Origin: Gammaproteobacteria bacterium
Lineage (GTDB): Bacteria > Pseudomonadota > Gammaproteobacteria > S012-40
DNA length: 64,000 nt
Direction of reading: 5' to 3'
NCBI GenBank assembly: GCA_029881255.1
Contig: JAOUMY010000002.1
Location: 124,001 to 188,000, forward strand
Part shown: one piece after another, positions 17,411-26,473 of the stretch
How positions within the stretch are numbered: the first letter of the stretch is position 1
Layout: each line of letters starts with the position of its first letter
Translations under genes and position numbers: made by a program
Notes under the pieces: generated by a model
Databases searched by the model: none
Told to the model about the DNA's origin: nothing
Seen by the model: only the letters and a program-made list of their open reading frames with translations

Positions 17411-18163
17411 AATGTTGATACTCTTCTGTCTATCAAAAGGGCGTTTGCCGGGGATTTTACTGGAGAATAGGCGTGTTCGTCCAAAATAATTAGCAAGCCC
17501 ACATCCCCGTGAGGGCAGGTAAATCGACTAACTTCTTTGAACGGATAGAAGTTGGTGTTTAGTTCGGCCGGTACTCGTACCCCTACAAAATACCCCGTCT
17601 GTCGCTGAAACCTTTACCCGGCCGGCAAAGACTGGGCTATTTTTAAGTCGACGCTTTTCGCTGTACTACCGCTCAGCCCTGGCGCCCAACGATGTGCAAG
17701 CTCCAGCCGCGCGCAACACTAATGGGAACATGGTTCCACGCGGTGCGACTATCCGGTTCTGCCTACCTGGTTCCTAATGGGCGCTCTAGCAATAAACCGA
17801 ATGAGGCACCAAGCAATCCCTTTCACAAGCGAAAAAAGCTGCTGTCATCACTATTATTCGGTCTAACTGAGGTCGGACTCCCCGCCCATTTCCCAAAAAA
17901 GTCTCTCGCTCTGTAGCCGACTGTAGCTATCCTTATGCGTATTTTTTCGATAGCTAAGGCATCCGGTATACGCGAAATGGTTTCGCAAGCTTGAAAGTCA
18001 TGCGTAGATTAGACTGGTGCATCCGCGTGGATAAAGGAAACGGTTCGACTTCCAAAGCTGTTGCAAAATTGACAGGCAGATATTGTTGTTTGATACTGGC
18101 GACAAGACCAGGGCTTCTCCGATGACCTCATCAATAAAGTAACAGGCAGTCAGTAAAGTACCC
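17411..18163. other. Long intergenic region, content unknown
   Basis: 753 bases with no gene I can support. A 74-codon plus-strand frame at 17692-17916 has no ribosome site and no recognisable domain. Two CGGCCGG/CCGGCCGG patches (near 17564 and 17619) and several short GC-rich inverted segments are present, but no riboswitch, tRNA or repeat family could be named. Confidence 0.4.
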
Positions 18164-19057
18164 GTGAAAACAACTTCGCGTTTTGCGCATAAATTAGTAA
18201 AGTCGCTTGGCATAGAGGAAATCTTTGCCAGACTTGGTAGTGCTTTACCATACACCTTTCGATTCATTCCGCTGCACTACAACTATAGTGCCAATGACCA
18301 ACGTACTATTTATCGAGATGACGTGTATTTCAACGTCAATATGTCTGACTATATGCAGTGGCATATTTTTGCCAATCTTCCCGAGGCGTCCTGGCTTTGG
18401 GCCAACCGTCTCTGCGAAGATGGATCTGTGGTGTTTGACATCGGCGCAAATGTAGGCGTATTCAGCCTGAAGTTAGCGCAACGTTGCCAAAAGGAAGAAA
18501 AGAAATTCCGTATTCATGCCTTTGAGCCTAATCCGGCTATATGCCAGGCGTTTGAGGGCAACTTACAACTAAATCCTGCTCTCGCGGATCAAATTCATGT
18601 TGAAAAAGTCTGCCTGAGCTCGGAGTCAGGAAAAATTCCTTTCCATATAGACGATGCGAATACAGGGGGCGGCTCGGTGTTGGCGAAAGCGACTGCGGCA
18701 GCCCGTGAAATACTGGTTGATGCCATAACACTTGACGAGTTTGTCGCCAGGAATGAATTGGAACGAATAGATTTCATAAAAATTGATGTTGAAGGCTCAG
18801 AGCCGCTGGTATTGGCGGGCGCAATCGAGACGATTAAGCAACACATGCCTTTCCTGTATATAGAAATGACAAATCCCTGGTTTAGAAAACTGGACTCCTC
18901 TAACCAAAAGATCATCGACATGCTAATAGAACTGGGATACCGATGTGAAGAGGTTGAAGACACAAAGGTGCTGGCTTCGCGACCGCTTAACCAGGCACGG
19001 ATAGACGGTGACAATCAATTCAACATCGTCGCATTCCCACCGAATTTTGTGCCATGA
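18164..19057 (+). CDS. FkbM-family SAM-dependent methyltransferase
   Basis: 297 residues. The SAM-binding Rossmann core starts at VVFDIGANVGVFSLKLA (about residue 90), followed by HAFEPNP (acidic residue binding the SAM ribose). The FkbM signature IDFIKIDVEGSE ... VLAGA comes near 200 and a C-terminal LYIEM strand follows. FkbM enzymes O-methylate sugars, polyketides or cell-surface glycans; the substrate here is unknown. The start is GTG 18164; no Shine-Dalgarno is obvious, but the next in-frame start would cut conserved N-terminal sequence. It is a lone gene, convergent with a hybrid kinase (ends 26 bases apart). Confidence 0.88.
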   Translation: MKTTSRFAHKLVKSLGIEEIFARLGSALPYTFRFIPLHYNYSANDQRTIYRDDVYFNVNMSDYMQWHIFANLPEASWLWANRLCEDGSVVFDIGANVGVFSLKLAQRCQKEEKKFRIHAFEPNPAICQAFEGNLQLNPALADQIHVEKVCLSSESGKIPFHIDDANTGGGSVLAKATAAAREILVDAITLDEFVARNELERIDFIKIDVEGSEPLVLAGAIETIKQHMPFLYIEMTNPWFRKLDSSNQKIIDMLIELGYRCEEVEDTKVLASRPLNQARIDGDNQFNIVAFPPNFVP

Positions 19058-19082
19058 TTAGGCGCGTAAGATTGCGGATTGC

Positions 19083-20921
19083 CTATCCTATCATCTCTTG
19101 AATGACCATATAAAACTTGTCCTTCTCAACCGGCTTCGTCAGATAGGCATTCATTCCGGCTTTTAAACAGCTATTCTTATCTTCGATTAGTGCATTTGCC
19201 GTCAGAGCGACTATCGGTGTAACGCAGCCTAGTCTCCGCAATTCTTTTGTCGCAGAAATACCGTCCATAACTGGCATCTTGATGTCCATTATAATCAAGT
19301 CGAAGTATTTTCTTGTCGCGATGTCAATTGCAGCCCGTCCATTATCGGCTATCTCAACATCCACACCGGCCCGCACCAGCATTTTCTCAATAAGAATCTG
19401 ATTCACTTTGTTATCTTCGACAAGCAACACCGTTGCGCTGATGTCGGGTAACATTTCGGTTTTGACCAAATTCAGAGAACTACGATTGAAAAACTCGTTT
19501 AAATCTTCAGGCATTTCTTGCTCGATCATTTCTCCGCAATCGATGCTAAAGAAAAAAGTACTTCCTACGCCAAACCGGCTTTCAAAACGCATTTCTCCGC
19601 CGAGTTCTTGCGCCAATTGACTGGAAATAGCCAGACCCAAACCAGTCCCACCCGTTTGCAGTGAAGTGTGTGCATGAACTTGCTGGTAAGGTTGAAAGAT
19701 CTCTTGGAAATATTTTTCTTTAATGCCAATACCTGTGTCTCTCACCGAAAACAATAGCTTTCGATTCTCACAGTCAAAACTCGTATCGACAACTATCTTA
19801 CCTTTCTCCGTAAACTTTACGGCATTACCAAGCAAGTTGATCAATATTTGTCTTAATCGAACCCCGTCTGTTTCAATCAATGCGGGCAACGGAAAATGGT
19901 AATTCAATTCAAACCCAATGGATTTCTTAGCGGTTATTTCCTTGTAAAGCGATGCTGTCTCCTCCAACAGCGGACCGAGCGCTGTCACATGTCTCTCTAC
20001 GATTAATTGTCCCGCCTCAATCTTTGAAAGATCCAGGACATCGTTGATGATATTTCGCAGGTGCGTGCTGCTGGCCGCGATATGTGCTATTGCTTCTTCT
20101 CTTTCCTGCTTACTTAGATCATTATGCAAGAGTTCTTCAACAAATCCGATGATGGCATTCAATGGCGTGCGTATTTCGTGGCTCATATTGGCGAGAAAGG
20201 TACTCTTTGCGGAGTTTGCATCCTCAGCCAATTGTTTGGCCAGGCGAAATCGCGTTTCATTCCCTGTCACCAGGGCATATACAATATTGCCGATCAGGGC
20301 AAATGAAACAAACCCTATCGCAGAGAGAATCAGCAGATACACACTCGTTTGCGTATGACTTTCATTGGCATCATTGATAACATTATTAATTTCGACACCT
20401 TGAAAGGCCAGCATAGCGCGTAGCTGTTGAAGCATGCCCGCTTGCCTATTCAACATTCCGTCAGCCAATAGCTCTCTCGCCTTTAAATCCTCACCTTCCA
20501 CCAGTAACCTGGCCGAACGATTTTGATGCTCCGACACTTCAGCGACGATAGGAGATATGCTTTTCCAAATCTGTAACTCATAGTCGGATAGATTTTCCAT
20601 CGCAAGTAGTGCATCTCTGGCTTCGATAAAGTGGACTGCCTCACTTTTAAGCTCCATAAATAGCTCATCGCGTTCGAATACGTCAGATGTGGCGGTCATA
20701 CGGAGCAATAGAGAGGTGCGATTCATCGCAGCGTCCCGCATTTCACTAATGAAGTGCGTGTGCGAATTTTCAGATGAAACACGACCTAAGTGAGAGAGCA
20801 CCGCATTATTGAGAAAATGAGAACCGACTACCAATATCATCAATATGGCAAATCCGGTGACGAAACCCAGAATAAGAATTGTTCTTGATGATTTTGGATT
20901 CACGATATTGGTAATGTGCAT
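19083..20921 (-). CDS. Hybrid sensor histidine kinase with receiver domain
   Basis: 612 residues. Two membrane helices (about 14-36 and 192-214) enclose a helical periplasmic sensor of about 155 residues, of four-helix-bundle type. No HAMP or PAS domain is evident. HisKA has the phosphoacceptor His248 in NMSHEIRTPLNAI; HATPase has an N-box (LINLLGNAVKFTEKG) and G-boxes (DTGIGI, GGTGLGLAIS). The C-terminal receiver has Asp546 in IIMDIKMPVMDG and Lys in LTKPVEKDK. The receiver implies a phosphorelay through a separate Hpt protein, not found nearby, or feedback on the kinase. It is encoded after IclR on the same strand, 150 bases away, so probably independent. Confidence 0.93.
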   Translation of the reverse strand: MHITNIVNPKSSRTILILGFVTGFAILMILVVGSHFLNNAVLSHLGRVSSENSHTHFISEMRDAAMNRTSLLLRMTATSDVFERDELFMELKSEAVHFIEARDALLAMENLSDYELQIWKSISPIVAEVSEHQNRSARLLVEGEDLKARELLADGMLNRQAGMLQQLRAMLAFQGVEINNVINDANESHTQTSVYLLILSAIGFVSFALIGNIVYALVTGNETRFRLAKQLAEDANSAKSTFLANMSHEIRTPLNAIIGFVEELLHNDLSKQEREEAIAHIAASSTHLRNIINDVLDLSKIEAGQLIVERHVTALGPLLEETASLYKEITAKKSIGFELNYHFPLPALIETDGVRLRQILINLLGNAVKFTEKGKIVVDTSFDCENRKLLFSVRDTGIGIKEKYFQEIFQPYQQVHAHTSLQTGGTGLGLAISSQLAQELGGEMRFESRFGVGSTFFFSIDCGEMIEQEMPEDLNEFFNRSSLNLVKTEMLPDISATVLLVEDNKVNQILIEKMLVRAGVDVEIADNGRAAIDIATRKYFDLIIMDIKMPVMDGISATKELRRLGCVTPIVALTANALIEDKNSCLKAGMNAYLTKPVEKDKFYMVIQEMIG

Positions 20922-21071
20922 GACTTTCCTAGGCTATCGGCTTCGGCCATAATTCCTAAATTAAACACTGTTGCTAAATAGTCATAGTGTGTTGCCTGCC
21001 ACATAGACAAAAAACAAAGCAAACCCATTTGATTGTGATGAACATTCTTTTCAGACGGTCTGTATAACTCC

Positions 21072-21827
21072 TTAACCGGAGTATCCCAGTCGCGCCGAAA
21101 TTTTTTTTCCTGCGTCAACAAGCCGTTCTACCCATTCAGATTTTCTGCGTTCGATCGGGGCAGACACCGAAAGCCCTGCGACCACAGAACCCGATGAGTC
21201 CCGTATCAATACGCCGATACAGCCAACCCCGAGCTCTGCCTCCTCATCATCGAAGGCATATCCATTGCGCATGTCGCGCTCGATTTGTTGAGCCAGTGCT
21301 GTTTCATTACTCAAGGTGTTTTTAGTAAACCCCGGTAAGCCGGTGCGTTGCGCAAACTCGCGTATCGACTGCTCACCCAATTCTCCTAACATCAACTTGC
21401 CGACGGCCGTAACGTGCAGTGGCGCGCGACTGCCGATGACCTGTTCGACTCGTATCGCGTGTCGGCCGGTCACACGTTCCACATACACAACCTCGTCACC
21501 TTCGCGCACGGTCAGATTGACCGTCTCGCCGACCTGGTCGCGCAACCAGGCCATCACGGGTCTCGCCTCGCTACGGATATCGATACGCGAGCGCACCTGA
21601 TCCCCCCAGCGCAACAGGCGGTTGCCAAGGTGATAATCCCCACCCTCGGTACGCTCGACCAGACCATGCACAATCAGCGAACCCAGAATGCGAAACGCGG
21701 TTGAGGAATGCAGGCCTGTGTCAGCGGCAAGAAATTTGAGGCTGACGGGCTGATCATAATTGGACAAGGCATCGAGCAGACTCACCGCCCGATCTATTAC
21801 CTGAATACTGCTGGTGATTTCATTCAT
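21072..21827 (-). CDS. IclR-family transcriptional regulator of the divergent catabolic operon
   Basis: 251 residues. A winged helix-turn-helix (about 8-70; AVSLLDALSNYDQPVSLKFLA ... GLHSSTAFRILGSLI) is followed by the IclR effector domain (80-250) with typical segments LRDQVGETVNLTVREGDEVVYVE, GSRAPLHVTAVGKLMLG and GVLIRDSSGSVVAGLSVSAPI. IclR proteins bind small organic acids or their precursors and regulate adjacent catabolic genes. It is divergent from a six-gene operon starting at 21980. The perfect palindrome TTTCACATTGTGAAA lies 5 bases upstream of its own start, with a degenerate copy 19 bases further, so autoregulation and control of the operon are likely. Confidence 0.95.
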   Translation of the reverse strand: MNEITSSIQVIDRAVSLLDALSNYDQPVSLKFLAADTGLHSSTAFRILGSLIVHGLVERTEGGDYHLGNRLLRWGDQVRSRIDIRSEARPVMAWLRDQVGETVNLTVREGDEVVYVERVTGRHAIRVEQVIGSRAPLHVTAVGKLMLGELGEQSIREFAQRTGLPGFTKNTLSNETALAQQIERDMRNGYAFDDEEAELGVGCIGVLIRDSSGSVVAGLSVSAPIERRKSEWVERLVDAGKKISARLGYSG

Positions 21828-21831
21828 AAAA

Positions 21832-21846
21832 TTTCACATTGTGAAA
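21832..21846. promoter_or_regulatory. IclR-type operator, perfect palindrome
   Basis: TTTCACA-T-TGTGAAA, a perfect 15-base palindrome between iclR (start 21827) and the operon (start 21980). A second, weaker copy (TTACATATTGTGAAA) lies at 21851-21865, with centres 19 bases apart. IclR proteins are known to bind such 15-base palindromes. Confidence 0.65.
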
Positions 21847-21979
21847 ACGGTTACATATTGTGAAATGCTACCCGATTAAGTATGGTATGGCAAGAAGTAG
21901 AGCAAAGCAGTCAGTTTTTCCTGACACATACACCTGACAAGCTCACACCGAATTCATAAATATTAAGGAGATCAATACT

Positions 21980-24199
21980 ATGTCTGCGATACCTGATTCC
22001 AGCATCAAGAATGCCCCGGCCTTTTGCGAAGGCATACAGCACTTTGGCGAGGAGTGGCCAAAGTTCGATACCCTCGGCGCGAGCCCGGTAATTGCAGAAA
22101 ATCAGTCGGCGGTTGCCAATCCCCGCGACCCGAAGGCGGGATACCAGACCTTATTAATGGCCGACGCCCTGCGCTACCTCACCCTGCAGGTTTGTGGCGC
22201 CAAGGGTTCAGGTCACCCGGGCGGTTTCGCCTCCAGCGCCGAGGCCTATGCCGCGCTGGTCATGCTTGGCCATACCAATATCATCACCGAGGTCGGTCAC
22301 CACGCACCCGGTTTCTATTCCGCTATGTTCCTCGACACCTCGCTGGAGGAAATGGGTATCCGCACTGTCGCCGAGATGCGTGCGCGCTTCCGTGAGCGTC
22401 ACGGTCTGCTTGGCCACCTCTCTGGCGCGATCCCCGGCATACTCGCCCCGGCGGGCCCGCTGGGTCAAGGTCAGCACTTTGCACTCGCTGGCGCGATGCT
22501 ACACCGCGACAAGCTATTCCCGTTTACACTCGGTGACGGCGGTATGGGCGAGCCCTATATTCTTTCTGCTATGCAGCACTTCAACGTTGCCTACCCTGAT
22601 ATCACCAATTTCCTGCCGGTACTAATCTGGAACGGCTATAGCCAGGAACACCACTCCATGGTGTCGCGCATGTCGAATGAAGAAATGGCAGCGTACTGGT
22701 CAGGTCATGGCTTTAAGAAGATTGTTATCGTCGATGCCAAGGACTTTGACGACAGCGGACAACAAGGTGCATACGTTGACAGTTCGCGCTTCTCATTTGA
22801 AAAGCGTAACGCGTTTGCCCAGGCGGTACTCGAAGGTGTCAATGAGGCAGCGCAGTCTGCGCTGAACGGCACGCTGACCTGCTTCATCATCAAACAGATG
22901 AAAGGCACTGGTGTACACACCGTTGGTTCCAAGTCGCACAATCTGTATCCGAACGACACGCTCGACCAGCAACACATCATCGATGGCCTGCAGCGTCGCG
23001 CGATTTCACCGGCCGCATGGCAACTGGTACGCGACAACTTTGTTCGCGCCGGTGGTGGTCCTGCGGTAAAGACATCGGTCACTGAGTCCGTACTCGATAT
23101 CGCGCCACTGGGCAAACTGCCAATCACCGATTTCGCCGTCGGTGACAAGCAGGTGCCGTCCACCGCGATGGGCGTACTGGTTGGCGCGGTTGGCAAAATG
23201 GACCCGCGTTATGTCGTTACCAATGCCGACGGCAACGAAGCGTCTGGTATGAAGAACATCAATGACGTACTGAAGATTCGTCACCCGACCGAAGACGCCC
23301 TGTATAACCAGACACCGACAGGTCAGGTCTACGAGCCACTGAACGAAGACGCGTGCGCCGGTCTCGCGGTTGGTCTCGCGCTGTTCGGTTCGCGATCCAT
23401 CTGGTTGTCGTATGAAAGTTTTGCCATCAATGGCTGGCCGATCTTCCAGACCGTCACGCAGGCGATGGCCGAACTGCGTCGCAAGACACCGGCGGCAATG
23501 TGTATGTTTACTGCCGGCGCGCTGGAACAGGGTCGTAACGGCTGGACGCATCAGCGCCCTGAAATCGAAAACTACTTCGCGGCACAGATGCGTAACGGTA
23601 ACGTCTATCCATTGTTCCCGTGTGACGCCAATGCGATTCAGGCCGCCTATGAATGGGGTACGCAGCAGCACAACAAGGGTATCGCAATCATAGCGTCCAA
23701 GAGTCCGCTGCCGGTCTATGTTTCTATGGAAGAGGCACGCAAGGGTATCGAAGACGGTGCGATCACGATTTACGAAAGTGAAAAAGGTAGCAAGGGTACT
23801 GTTGTAATCGCCGCGACGGGTGACATGGTGTTCCTGCCGGTATTTGAAGCAAAGGACAAGCTGGAAGCAGAAGGTTATCGCGTACGCGTCGTTGCGGTAA
23901 TGAATCCGCGTCGCCTGTATCGCGAGACAGATGTTTCCTGGGACACCGTATCTGAGCCTGACAACCGTTTCATGCCTCGCGATCAGTTCAATGCCATGTT
24001 TGACGGTGATCTGTTGATCGCGGTCAGCGGCGGACCGAGCGCCTCGCTTGAACCGGTATTGTTGCGCACACGCGCACCGCAGCGCGAAACCATTTGCTGG
24101 AAGCGCGGCGAAACCACGGCTTCACCGGCGGAAATCATGGGCTTCAACGGCATCACCGCCGCGGCCATGGTTAATGCTGCGAAGTCCATCGGCAAGTAA
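21980..24199 (+). CDS. Phosphoketolase-like ThDP enzyme (transketolase superfamily)
   Basis: 739 residues. A ThDP fold is indicated by GSGHPGG (residues 76-82) and GDGGMGEP followed about 27 residues later by an Asn-Gly (the GDG...N cofactor motif). Several segments match phosphoketolases rather than transketolases: LPVLIWNGY then SRMSNEEM near 230, LSYESFAINGWPIFQ, and NGWTHQRPEIENYF followed by LFPCDANAI. Canonical phosphoketolases split xylulose-5-P or fructose-6-P into acetyl-P and an aldose phosphate. This shorter form (about 50-80 residues less) belongs to a divergent branch whose reaction I cannot state; transketolase, phosphoketolase or an epimerase-like activity are open. First gene of the operon, with ribosome site AAGGAG 9 bases before the ATG. 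It uses more G/C-ending codons than flanking genes. Confidence 0.82.
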   Translation: MSAIPDSSIKNAPAFCEGIQHFGEEWPKFDTLGASPVIAENQSAVANPRDPKAGYQTLLMADALRYLTLQVCGAKGSGHPGGFASSAEAYAALVMLGHTNIITEVGHHAPGFYSAMFLDTSLEEMGIRTVAEMRARFRERHGLLGHLSGAIPGILAPAGPLGQGQHFALAGAMLHRDKLFPFTLGDGGMGEPYILSAMQHFNVAYPDITNFLPVLIWNGYSQEHHSMVSRMSNEEMAAYWSGHGFKKIVIVDAKDFDDSGQQGAYVDSSRFSFEKRNAFAQAVLEGVNEAAQSALNGTLTCFIIKQMKGTGVHTVGSKSHNLYPNDTLDQQHIIDGLQRRAISPAAWQLVRDNFVRAGGGPAVKTSVTESVLDIAPLGKLPITDFAVGDKQVPSTAMGVLVGAVGKMDPRYVVTNADGNEASGMKNINDVLKIRHPTEDALYNQTPTGQVYEPLNEDACAGLAVGLALFGSRSIWLSYESFAINGWPIFQTVTQAMAELRRKTPAAMCMFTAGALEQGRNGWTHQRPEIENYFAAQMRNGNVYPLFPCDANAIQAAYEWGTQQHNKGIAIIASKSPLPVYVSMEEARKGIEDGAITIYESEKGSKGTVVIAATGDMVFLPVFEAKDKLEAEGYRVRVVAVMNPRRLYRETDVSWDTVSEPDNRFMPRDQFNAMFDGDLLIAVSGGPSASLEPVLLRTRAPQRETICWKRGETTASPAEIMGFNGITAAAMVNAAKSIGK

Positions 24200-24220
24200 A
24201 CAACACAGGAAGCACTGAGC

Positions 24221-25582
24221 ATGAGCCAGACAAAAATCGTTGTACTGGATGACGATCCAACCGGTTCGCAAACGGTTCACAGTTGCCTGCTGCTAACGCG
24301 CTGGGATGTGGATACATTGAAAGCAGCCTTGAAAGATGCGTCGCCACTGTTCTTTGTGCTGACCAATACGCGCGGCATGGACGCCGCGCAGGCGGCAGAT
24401 GTCACGCGCGAGGTGGTTAAAAACCTGCACATGGCGCTTATAGAACTCAAGGCCGTCGGCAAGGCAATCAACCCCATCATGGTCAGTCGCTCCGACTCGA
24501 CATTGCGCGGACACTATCCGGTCGAAACCGATGTGATCAATGACGAAATGGGGCCATTCGATGCGCACTTTCTGGTGCCGGCTTTTTTCGAAGGTGGACG
24601 CATCACGCGCGATGGTGTGCACTATCTATTGGTCGATGGCAAGCCAGTGCCGGTTCACGAAACCGAGTTCGCACGTGATTCAGTGTTTGGCTATAAGCAC
24701 AGCTACATGCCCGACTATGTGGAAGAAAAAACGAAGGGACGCATTCCTGCATCTGCGGTAAAGCGGTTTACGCTGGACAAGATACAGGGTGACGCATTGA
24801 CGGATTTGCTTGCGTTACACGATAACCAGTGCTGCGTCGTCGACTGTGAACAGCAATCCGATCTGGATCAGTTTGCAGCGCAAATTCGCAAGGCAGCGGC
24901 ACAGGGCAAACGTTTTCTGTTCCGCAGTGCGGCCAGTTTGCTGACCTCGCTGGCGCAACTACCACCGCAGCCTGTTGCCGCGTCTTCCATGCGTGAGTAC
25001 GTGCGCAACGGCAAACCCGGCGCGGTCATCATCGGTTCGCACGTGAAGAAGACAACTTCTCAGTTACAAGAACTGTTGAAACAACCAGACATAACTCCGA
25101 TTGAAATCGACGTCAGTCTGATCAGCAAAGAGCGAGACGCCCTGCTGAAAAACGTTCTTGAGACTGCGCTAATGGCGCATCAACTGGGAAAGACATCGGC
25201 AATCTTTACCAGTCGCGTTGAGCTGACCTTTGCCGATCAGCAAACACGTCTGCAATTTGGTGAAAGCGTTTCCGCATTCCTGATGGACGTCGTACGCGGT
25301 TTGCCACAGGACATTGGTTTTCTGATCAGCAAGGGTGGCATTACTTCTAACGATGTGTTGAGCAGTGGTCTGGCCTTACACACATCACGCGTGGTCGGAC
25401 AGATACTCGCCGGTTGTTCGGTGGTGCGCTGTCCAAAAGATCACGCACGCTATCCAAATCTGCCAGTGGTAATTTTCCCCGGCAATGTAGGTGACGAATT
25501 CGCTTTGGCAACCGTCTATCGGCGTCTCAGTGGCCTGGACCAGCACGCGCGTTCTGATAAAGAACAGGCGGCATCCGCCTAA
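24221..25582 (+). CDS. Four-carbon acid sugar kinase family (DUF1537)
   Basis: 453 residues. N-terminal substrate-binding domain with VVLDDDPTGSQTVH (residues 7-20) and SRSDSTLRGHYPVE (near 90-104); C-terminal nucleotide-binding domain with ISKGGITSNDVLSSGL (about 380) and FPGNVGDEFALATV. This family phosphorylates four-carbon and related sugar acids (threonate, erythronate, 3-oxo-isoapionate and the like) with ATP before an aldolase or decarboxylase step. The neighbouring class II aldolase fits that logic. It starts 21 bases after the previous stop, within the operon. The substrate cannot be predicted from sequence alone. Confidence 0.92.
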   Translation: MSQTKIVVLDDDPTGSQTVHSCLLLTRWDVDTLKAALKDASPLFFVLTNTRGMDAAQAADVTREVVKNLHMALIELKAVGKAINPIMVSRSDSTLRGHYPVETDVINDEMGPFDAHFLVPAFFEGGRITRDGVHYLLVDGKPVPVHETEFARDSVFGYKHSYMPDYVEEKTKGRIPASAVKRFTLDKIQGDALTDLLALHDNQCCVVDCEQQSDLDQFAAQIRKAAAQGKRFLFRSAASLLTSLAQLPPQPVAASSMREYVRNGKPGAVIIGSHVKKTTSQLQELLKQPDITPIEIDVSLISKERDALLKNVLETALMAHQLGKTSAIFTSRVELTFADQQTRLQFGESVSAFLMDVVRGLPQDIGFLISKGGITSNDVLSSGLALHTSRVVGQILAGCSVVRCPKDHARYPNLPVVIFPGNVGDEFALATVYRRLSGLDQHARSDKEQAASA

Positions 25583-25601
25583 AAGGAAAACAGGAGCTCT
25601 C

Positions 25602-26471
25602 ATGCGTGCAAATCTGAAGCAGGTTCTTGGTGCGAGTCCCGAGCGTGCCGTAGGATCGTTTAATATTCTTGATGTAGATATGGCCTTCAGTGTGATTGAT
25701 ACGGCTGAATCCGTAGGCGTCCCGGCGATCATTGGAATTGCCTCACGACATTTCCACGCCATCAATACACCGCGATTGATTCCGTCCATCATCGACGCCA
25801 TGGAACAATCCTCCGTGCCTCTGGCCCTGCATCTTGATCATGCATCGCCACAGCAGTACGACATGATACGTCGTGCCCTGGATCTTGGTTTCTCCAGCAT
25901 CATGATTGACGGTTCCCTGTTACCCTTTGATGAGAACGTCGACATTACTGCGCGCGTGGTTCATACCGCGAATGCTTACGATGCAGGCGTTGAGGGCGAG
26001 ATCGGCGGTATTGCCGGCGAGGAAGGCGTTGCGGATACTCATGGCGCAGAACTTGAAGCCCTGCCCTATACCGACGCCAGTGAAGCCAGACGTTTTGTCG
26101 ATGCCACTGGTGTAGACGCTCTCGCCATCGCCGTTGGTACAGCGCATGGCATCTATGCCGCCGCGCCACAAATCAGTTTTGATACCATCAAGGCCTGTAA
26201 CAATTCTGGTGTTCCGCTCGTCATGCACGGTGCTACCGGCGTCAGCGACGACGATTTGCAATACGCTGTACGATGCGGCATACGCAAGATCAATTATTTT
26301 TCCGGTCTGCTACAGGATGCCATGAACACCGTACGCGCCAGCAGCCGCAATACTGATAATGATTTCCTCGCTTTCAAGCAGCGCCTGCAAGGCAACTGGC
26401 AACAGACGCTGCGACAGCAGATGCGACTATACGCATTGCATGCACTCGTACCAGCGGAGGAAGAAGCGTAA
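25602..26471 (+). CDS. Class II (zinc) ketose-bisphosphate-type aldolase
   Basis: 289 residues from ATG 25602, preceded by AGGAG (25592-25596). Further in-frame upstream codons lie inside the kinase gene and are excluded. The fructose-bisphosphate/tagatose aldolase family is shown by catalytic Asp79 and zinc ligand His80 in LHLDHAS, a glutamate in EGEIGGIAGEEG (131-142), His182 in GTAHGIY and His209 in VMHGATGVSD. The length matches the GatY/KbaY group (about 285), so a non-glycolytic aldolase is likely. It should cleave the phosphorylated acid made by the DUF1537 kinase, or a product of the phosphoketolase-like enzyme, giving dihydroxyacetone-phosphate and a small aldehyde or oxo-acid. That the second product feeds GlcDEF is inference. 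Confidence 0.92.
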   Translation: MRANLKQVLGASPERAVGSFNILDVDMAFSVIDTAESVGVPAIIGIASRHFHAINTPRLIPSIIDAMEQSSVPLALHLDHASPQQYDMIRRALDLGFSSIMIDGSLLPFDENVDITARVVHTANAYDAGVEGEIGGIAGEEGVADTHGAELEALPYTDASEARRFVDATGVDALAIAVGTAHGIYAAAPQISFDTIKACNNSGVPLVMHGATGVSDDDLQYAVRCGIRKINYFSGLLQDAMNTVRASSRNTDNDFLAFKQRLQGNWQQTLRQQMRLYALHALVPAEEEA

Positions 26472-26473
26472 TC

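Noticed and set aside
17692-17916. 74-codon plus-strand frame
   Set aside because: No ribosome site or domain; the surrounding sequence is not codon-like.
22705-23671. Long minus-strand frames within the phosphoketolase-like gene
   Set aside because: Antisense shadows; composition (many Arg, Cys, His) is not protein-like and the plus-strand gene is clear.
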